Below the pieces are notes generated by a model. The model was given only the letters and a program-made list of their open reading frames with translations, had not been told where the DNA came from and did no database searches. Positions 60,262 to 64,000 of a DNA stretch of 64,000 bases are shown piece by piece. The stretch's first letter is position 1. Each line of letters begins with the position of its first letter. A program made the position numbers and the translations under genes. Origin of the DNA: Streptomyces coeruleorubidus (GTDB taxonomy: Bacteria > Actinomycetota > Actinomycetes > Streptomycetales > Streptomycetaceae); assembly GCF_028885415.1 (NCBI RefSeq), contig NZ_CP118527.1, positions 496,001 through 560,000 on the forward strand, in the 5' to 3' direction.

Positions 60262-60310
60262 ACCGACCATTCGTTCGGTCCATCATAGAACGCCCCGCGC
60301 GCCTTGGTAA
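60262..60310 (-). promoter_or_regulatory. paaA: paaA promoter and operator A
   Basis: On the minus strand, TTACCA (60310-60305) and TATGAT (60287-60282) are separated by 17 bases. The inverted repeat ACCGA-N8-TCGGT (60262-60279) covers the expected start site. Its ACCGACCATTCG (60262-60273) recurs inverted before paaK. Confidence 0.72.
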
Positions 60311-60321
60311 GCCCCTGATCC

Positions 60322-60386
60322 TTGACAGGCCTAGAGGCGGCTGGATTACTTGGCAGCGCCGAAGCTAACCGAATGGTCGGTCGGGT
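60322..60386 (+). promoter_or_regulatory. paaK: paaK promoter and operator B
   Basis: TTGACA (60322-60327) with a TTACTT-like -10 about 18 bases on. Just downstream, CGAATGGTCGGT (60370-60381) is the exact reverse complement of 12 bases of operator A. A TetR-family PaaR would be expected to bind both; no paaR gene is in the window. Confidence 0.65.
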
Positions 60387-60404
60387 TACAAGGTGGTGCG
60401 TGAA

Positions 60405-61772
60405 GTGAGACGTACAGCTGACACGGCGGCTGGACAGCGCGGGGCGAACCCCTCCCCCACGACCTGCTGGACGACGCTGAGCGCCTGACGCGCGAGGAAC
60501 TGCGCGAGCTCCAGCTCGACCCTGCGCCGGAGCCTGCGCCACGCCTACGACAAGCCGGAGCCTGCGCCACGCCTACGACAACGTGGAGACGTACCGGAAG
60601 AAGTTCGACGAGGCCGGCGTCACGCCCGACGACTGCCGGACCCTGGCGGACCTGTCCCGCTTCCCCTTCACTACCAAGGCGGACCTGCGGGACACCTACC
60701 CGTTCGGCATGTTCGCCGTCCCCATGGACCAGGTCCGCCGCGTCCACGCCTCCAGCGGCACCACCGGGCGGCCGACGGTGGTCGGCTACACGGAGAACGA
60801 CCTGTCGATGTGGGCGGACCTGGTCGCCCGCTCGATCCGTGCCGCGGGCGGCCGTCCCGGGCACAAGGTGCACATCTCCTACGGCTACGGCCTGTTCACC
60901 GGCGGCCTCGGCGCCCACTACGGCGCCGAGCGGGCCGGGTGCACCGTCATCCCCGCCTCAGGGGCATGACGGCACGCCAGGTGCAGATCATCCAGGACTT
61001 CCAGCCCGAGATCATCATGGTCACCCCCTCCTACCTGCTCACCCTGCTCGACGAGTTCGAACGCCAGGGCGTCGACCCGCGTGGCAGCAGCCTGCGGGTG
61101 GGCGTCTTCGGTGCCGAGCCGTGGACGGAGGAGATGCGCCGCGAGATCGAGGAGCGGATGGACATCCACGCCGTCGACATGTACGGCCTGTCGGAGGTGA
61201 TCGGCCCGGGTGTCGCCCAGGAGTGCGTGGAGACCAAGGACGGGCTGCACGTGTGGGAGGACCACTTCTATCCCGAGGTCGTCGACCCGATCACGGGCGA
61301 GGTACTGCCCGAGGGCGAGGAGGGCGAGCTGGTCTTCACGTCCCTGACCAAGGAGGCCCTGCCGGTCGTCCGCTACCGCACCCGCGACCTGACCCGGCTG
61401 CTGCCCGGCACGGCCCGGCCCGCCTTCCGTCGCATCCAGAAGATCACCGGCCGCTGCGACGACATGATCATCCTGCGTGGGGTGAACGTCTTCCCCAGCC
61501 AGATCGAGGAGATCGTGCTGCGCACGCCCGGCGTCGCCCCGCACTTCCAGATCCAGCTGACCCGGCGCGGCCGCATGGACCACATGACCGTCCGCGTCGA
61601 AACCCGCCCCGGCACACCCGCCGGACTGCGCGAGGCCGCCGCCCGCGCGATCGCGAAGGACGTCAAGGACGGAGTCGGCGTCACCGTCGACGTGGCGATC
61701 GTCGAACCGGAGACCCTGGAGCGCTCCGTCGGCAAACTCCGCCGGGTCAAGGATCTGCGCGAGGAGCGGTAA
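60405..61772 (+). pseudogene. paaK: Phenylacetate-CoA ligase, frameshifted with a 28-bp duplication
   Basis: AMP-forming ligase of about 446 residues that makes phenylacetyl-CoA. The adenylation motif [17 protein letters not shown], the MYGLSEVIGPG substrate region, the KITGRCDDMIILRGVNVFP hinge and the terminal SVGKLRRVKDL Lys are intact. The start is a tentative GTG at 60405. Lesions: indels near 60454, 60520 and 60963, and a perfect 28-bp tandem repeat at 60526-60581 inside the N-terminal LRHAYDN segment. Only one copy of the repeat fits the family. Confidence 0.85.
60526..60581. repeat. Perfect 28-bp tandem repeat inside paaK
   Basis: Bases 60526-60553 and 60554-60581 are identical. The unit encodes part of [10 protein letters not shown], which occurs once in homologues, and 28 is not a multiple of three, so the duplication breaks the frame. 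It may be an assembly join artefact or a real slip-strand event. Confidence 0.92.
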
Positions 61773-61780
61773 CACCTCCC

Positions 61781-62986
61781 TCACAGGTAGCACCGCACCT
61801 CGGGAGCCGCGCCGGAAGCGGTCACCTCGGCGGGCACGCCCGCTTCGGACGCGGCCGGTTTGCGGATCAGGAGCAGCGCCGCGTCGTCGTGCAGCCGGCC
61901 GCCCACATGGGCCAGCAGCTCGTCGTGGAGCGCGTCGAGAGTGCGGGCCGGCTCGTGGGACACGTGGCGCTCCAGTCCTTCGGCGAGCGGATAGAAGGCC
62001 CGCCCGTGGTCCCGGGCTTCGGTGACACCGTCGGTGTAGAGCAGCAGCTGGTCACCTTCGTCGAAGGGAAGCTTGTGGAGGCTGGGCGCGTGACCGGTGA
62101 GGGCGCGCAGTCCGAGAGGCGGTGACGGATGGGCGGGCTCCACGGGCGTGACGCTCCCGCAGGCACGCACCAGCAGCGGCGGCGTGTGCCCGCAGTTCAC
62201 CACCTCCAGATGCCCGGCCTGCGGGTATCCGGCGACCACGGCCGTGACGAAGTCGTCGTGACCGAGGTTGCGCGCCAGGCTCCGCTCGATCCTGTCGACC
62301 ACGGCGAGGAGATCGGGCTCGTCGTGGGCGGCCTCCCTGAAGACACCGAGCACCAGCGCGGCGGTCCCCACGGCGGGCAGCCCCTTGCCGCGCACATCGC
62401 CGACGATCAGCCGCACCCCGTGCGGGGTGGGTATCAGGGCGTAGAGGTCCCCGCCGATACGGGCCTCGGCCGCCGCGGCGCTGTAGCGGACGGCCACCTG
62501 GAACGGTCCGACGGTCGACGGCACGGGCTTGAGCAGCGCGTGCTGGGCGGTCTCCGCGACCGAGCGGACGGCCGCGAGCACCCGCTCCCGGCGCCCCCGC
62601 AGGACGCCGGCCAGGCCGCTCGCGAGGGTGACGGCCACGAGGGCGGACAGTACGGCGGCCAGTTCCCGGCCCGGGATACCGTCCCGGATGCCGAGCGTCG
62701 CGCCGAGTGCGACGGCGAGGAGGCCGACCGAGAGGACCCCGCGCGGCCCGTTGGTCGTGGCAGCGAGGGCCGGTCCGGCCGCGAGCAGGGGCAGCCAGAT
62801 CATCCCGGCTCCGCCGACGAGGTCGACGAGCACGATGACGGTGACGATCACTACGGGCAGGACGGGTATACCGGCGGCCAGCTGCGCGAATGCGCGTCTG
62901 CGGGCCGAGGCCCGGGCACCGGCCACTCGGTTCTTGAACGGCCGTACGGCCCAGTGGTCGTCACCAAGGTCTCGGGTGTGGGTCAT
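61781..62986 (-). CDS. Membrane-anchored SpoIIE/PP2C-type protein phosphatase
   Basis: Serine/threonine phosphatase of 401 residues. Four to six hydrophobic segments lie in about residues 30-140 (VLPVVIVTVIVLVDLVGG). A SpoIIE domain follows with metal-site motifs ARIGGDLYALIP, VGDVRGKGLPA, DDFVTAVVAGY and LLLYTDGVTEARD. It probably dephosphorylates an anti-sigma factor antagonist. I took the ATG at 62986 (MTHTRDLGDD); an in-frame start at 63037 adds 17 residues without clear homology. No anti-sigma gene is adjacent. Confidence 0.87.
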   Translation of the reverse strand: MTHTRDLGDDHWAVRPFKNRVAGARASARRRAFAQLAAGIPVLPVVIVTVIVLVDLVGGAGMIWLPLLAAGPALAATTNGPRGVLSVGLLAVALGATLGIRDGIPGRELAAVLSALVAVTLASGLAGVLRGRRERVLAAVRSVAETAQHALLKPVPSTVGPFQVAVRYSAAAAEARIGGDLYALIPTPHGVRLIVGDVRGKGLPAVGTAALVLGVFREAAHDEPDLLAVVDRIERSLARNLGHDDFVTAVVAGYPQAGHLEVVNCGHTPPLLVRACGSVTPVEPAHPSPPLGLRALTGHAPSLHKLPFDEGDQLLLYTDGVTEARDHGRAFYPLAEGLERHVSHEPARTLDALHDELLAHVGGRLHDDAALLLIRKPAASEAGVPAEVTASGAAPEVRCYL

Positions 62987-63100
62987 GTCTGTATCCGTGG
63001 TCCTCACCTGTGAGCGGGGCGCCAGGCTGGGGCACACCCCGGAAATGTCTGTTTCATCCAGAAAACGGGGTGAGCTGGGACACCGGCAAGGAGCGGATTT

Positions 63101-63858
63101 TCAGATAGTGAGCGAGAGGCTCCTCGTCACGCGGCTCGCGGTCGGGAGCAGCCGTTCGCTGATCTCCGGAAGCCGGGAGAGCCGGTTCGCCGGCAGTGAG
63201 ACGCCGAGGGAGCCGAGTGTGTCCCCGCTGTAGACCGGGACGGCGACGCAGACCGTGCCGAGGGCGTACTCCTCCAGGTCCGTGACGGCCGGGGCCAGGG
63301 GTGAGGTGTCCAGCCGCCGGAGCAGTTCCGGCAGGCTGGTGACGGTCCGCGGGGTGAGGTCGGCGAGGTGGTGGCGGGAGAGGTAGTCCTTGCGGGACTC
63401 CTCGTCCAGTTCCCTGAGCACGGACTTGCCCAGTGCGGTCGCGTGTCCCGCGTCCTCGAAGCCCACCCAGAGATCGACGCGGGGCGTCCCGGGGCCGTCG
63501 ACGATCTCGGCGACCCGGATCTCGCCCTCCTCGTAGAAGGTGAGATAGGCGGGGTCGTGAGTTCGTCCCGCAGCGCGGCGAGCGTGGGCCGGACGCGGCT
63601 GAGCAGCGCCTGCGCGCGCCCCGTGGTCCGGATGCTCTGCAACTTGTCACCGAGGATGAACCCGCCGTCGTCCAGTTTCCGCACGTAGCCGTCGTGCACC
63701 AGCGTGCGCAGCAGGTGATAGGCGGTGGCCAGAGGCAGCCCGGTCTCACGCGCCAGCTGCTTCGCCGGCGCGCCGTTCTGGTGTGCGCTCACCGCCTCCA
63801 GCAGCCGCATGGCCCGCTGGACGGAGGTGATGAGCGTAGGGCCCTCTTGCGCACCCAT
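63101..63858 (-). pseudogene. IclR-family regulator (third), one frameshift
   Basis: Regulator of about 252 residues when read across a missing base near 63559. The helix-turn-helix region is SVQRAMRLLEAVSAHQNGAP with LARETGLPLATAYHLLRTLV, and the effector domain has FEDAGHATALGKSVL and TVCVAVPVYSG. It is not closely related to the two IclR proteins at 45.8-47.6 kb. The ATG at 63858 is near a truncated LacI fragment on the same strand. Targets are unknown. Confidence 0.83.
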
Positions 63859-63915
63859 ACGACCAGCGTGCGCCAGCGGTACGGCGTGGGCAAGGCCGGG
63901 GCGGCTGCCGGGCCC

Positions 63916-64000
63916 GATGCCATGTCGTCGTTGGCGGCGAACACGGCGGTGACGTCACCGTCGGCGGCGAGGGCGCGGCCCGCCTCGTAGCCCGACGCGG
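63916..64000 (-). pseudogene. Fragment of a LacI-family effector domain, cut by the window edge
   Basis: Read on the minus strand from the window end, the frame gives SGYEAGRALAADGDVTAVF then AANDDMA, a hallmark of LacI/PurR effector domains. After AANDDMA the expected LGLLRAL helix is missing and unrelated residues run toward the IclR start 60 bases away. The gene is either truncated or broken by an indel and deletion. The other half lies beyond position 64000. Confidence 0.6.

Overview
The window looks like chromosomal DNA of a Streptomyces-type actinomycete. Base composition is very GC-rich with G/C in nearly every third codon position. GTG starts and GTGA/ATGA stop-start overlaps are common. 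Gene families and order (glsA, aspA and asparaginase; crcB-DUF190-crcB; paaABCDE; PucR beside gabT; LacI-controlled glycosidases) fit that genus. I saw no tRNA, rRNA, CRISPR array, transposase, phage gene or polyketide/peptide synthase. No gene-free stretch exceeds about 290 bases.

Layout. (1) 0.1-5.8 kb: glutaminase, aspartase and a GntR-permease-asparaginase unit, i.e. amide amino-acid catabolism. (2) 5.9-8.1 kb: uppP and a two-subunit fluoride channel with a DUF190 gene. (3) 8.2-9.5 kb: SMP-30-like enzyme and a small winged-helix regulator. (4) 9.7-17.8 kb: galactan locus with GH53 endogalactanase, GH42 beta-galactosidase, sugar ABC importer and LacI repressor with a clear promoter/operator. 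(5) 17.8-22.5 kb: MarR, SseB-like, flavin monooxygenase-like, peptidase E and a separate cap/kinase pair. (6) 22.7-29.2 kb: MFS importer, two GH35 beta-galactosidases and a second LacI. (7) 29.2-31.2 kb: P1B-4 metal ATPase. (8) 31.3-45.5 kb: thirteen genes in one direction: Pot-type ABC importer, two AstE/DoeB-like deacylases, aminotransferase, aldehyde dehydrogenase, aldo/keto reductase, HAD hydrolase and three flavin amine oxidases. Two near-identical IclR genes face this run (45.8-47.6 kb). (9) 47.7-56.4 kb: class V aminotransferase, then a gabT / YdiJ-like oxidase / gabD operon divergent from PucR. (10) 56.5-61.8 kb: phenylacetate degradation, paaABCDE divergent from paaK with mirrored operators. 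(11) 61.8-64.0 kb: SpoIIE phosphatase, an IclR gene and a LacI fragment cut by the window edge.

How the genes work together. The window is mainly a scavenging region. Plant galactan is cut outside the cell, imported and hydrolysed. Amides, amines, GABA and phenylacetate are turned into central intermediates. The most unusual part is region 8. It resembles polyamine catabolism but shows no gamma-glutamyl-polyamine synthetase; instead there are two acyl-amino-acid hydrolase-type enzymes, so the substrate may be an N-acylated or amide-linked diamine or amino acid (inference).

Caution. Some twenty genes carry one to eight small indels. Each restores a well-conserved protein when read across, and they cluster at 12.5-17.4, 22.7-29.9 and 55.0-60.97 kb. 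I read most as base-calling or assembly errors, but such genes are typed as pseudogenes because the given sequence does not encode them intact.
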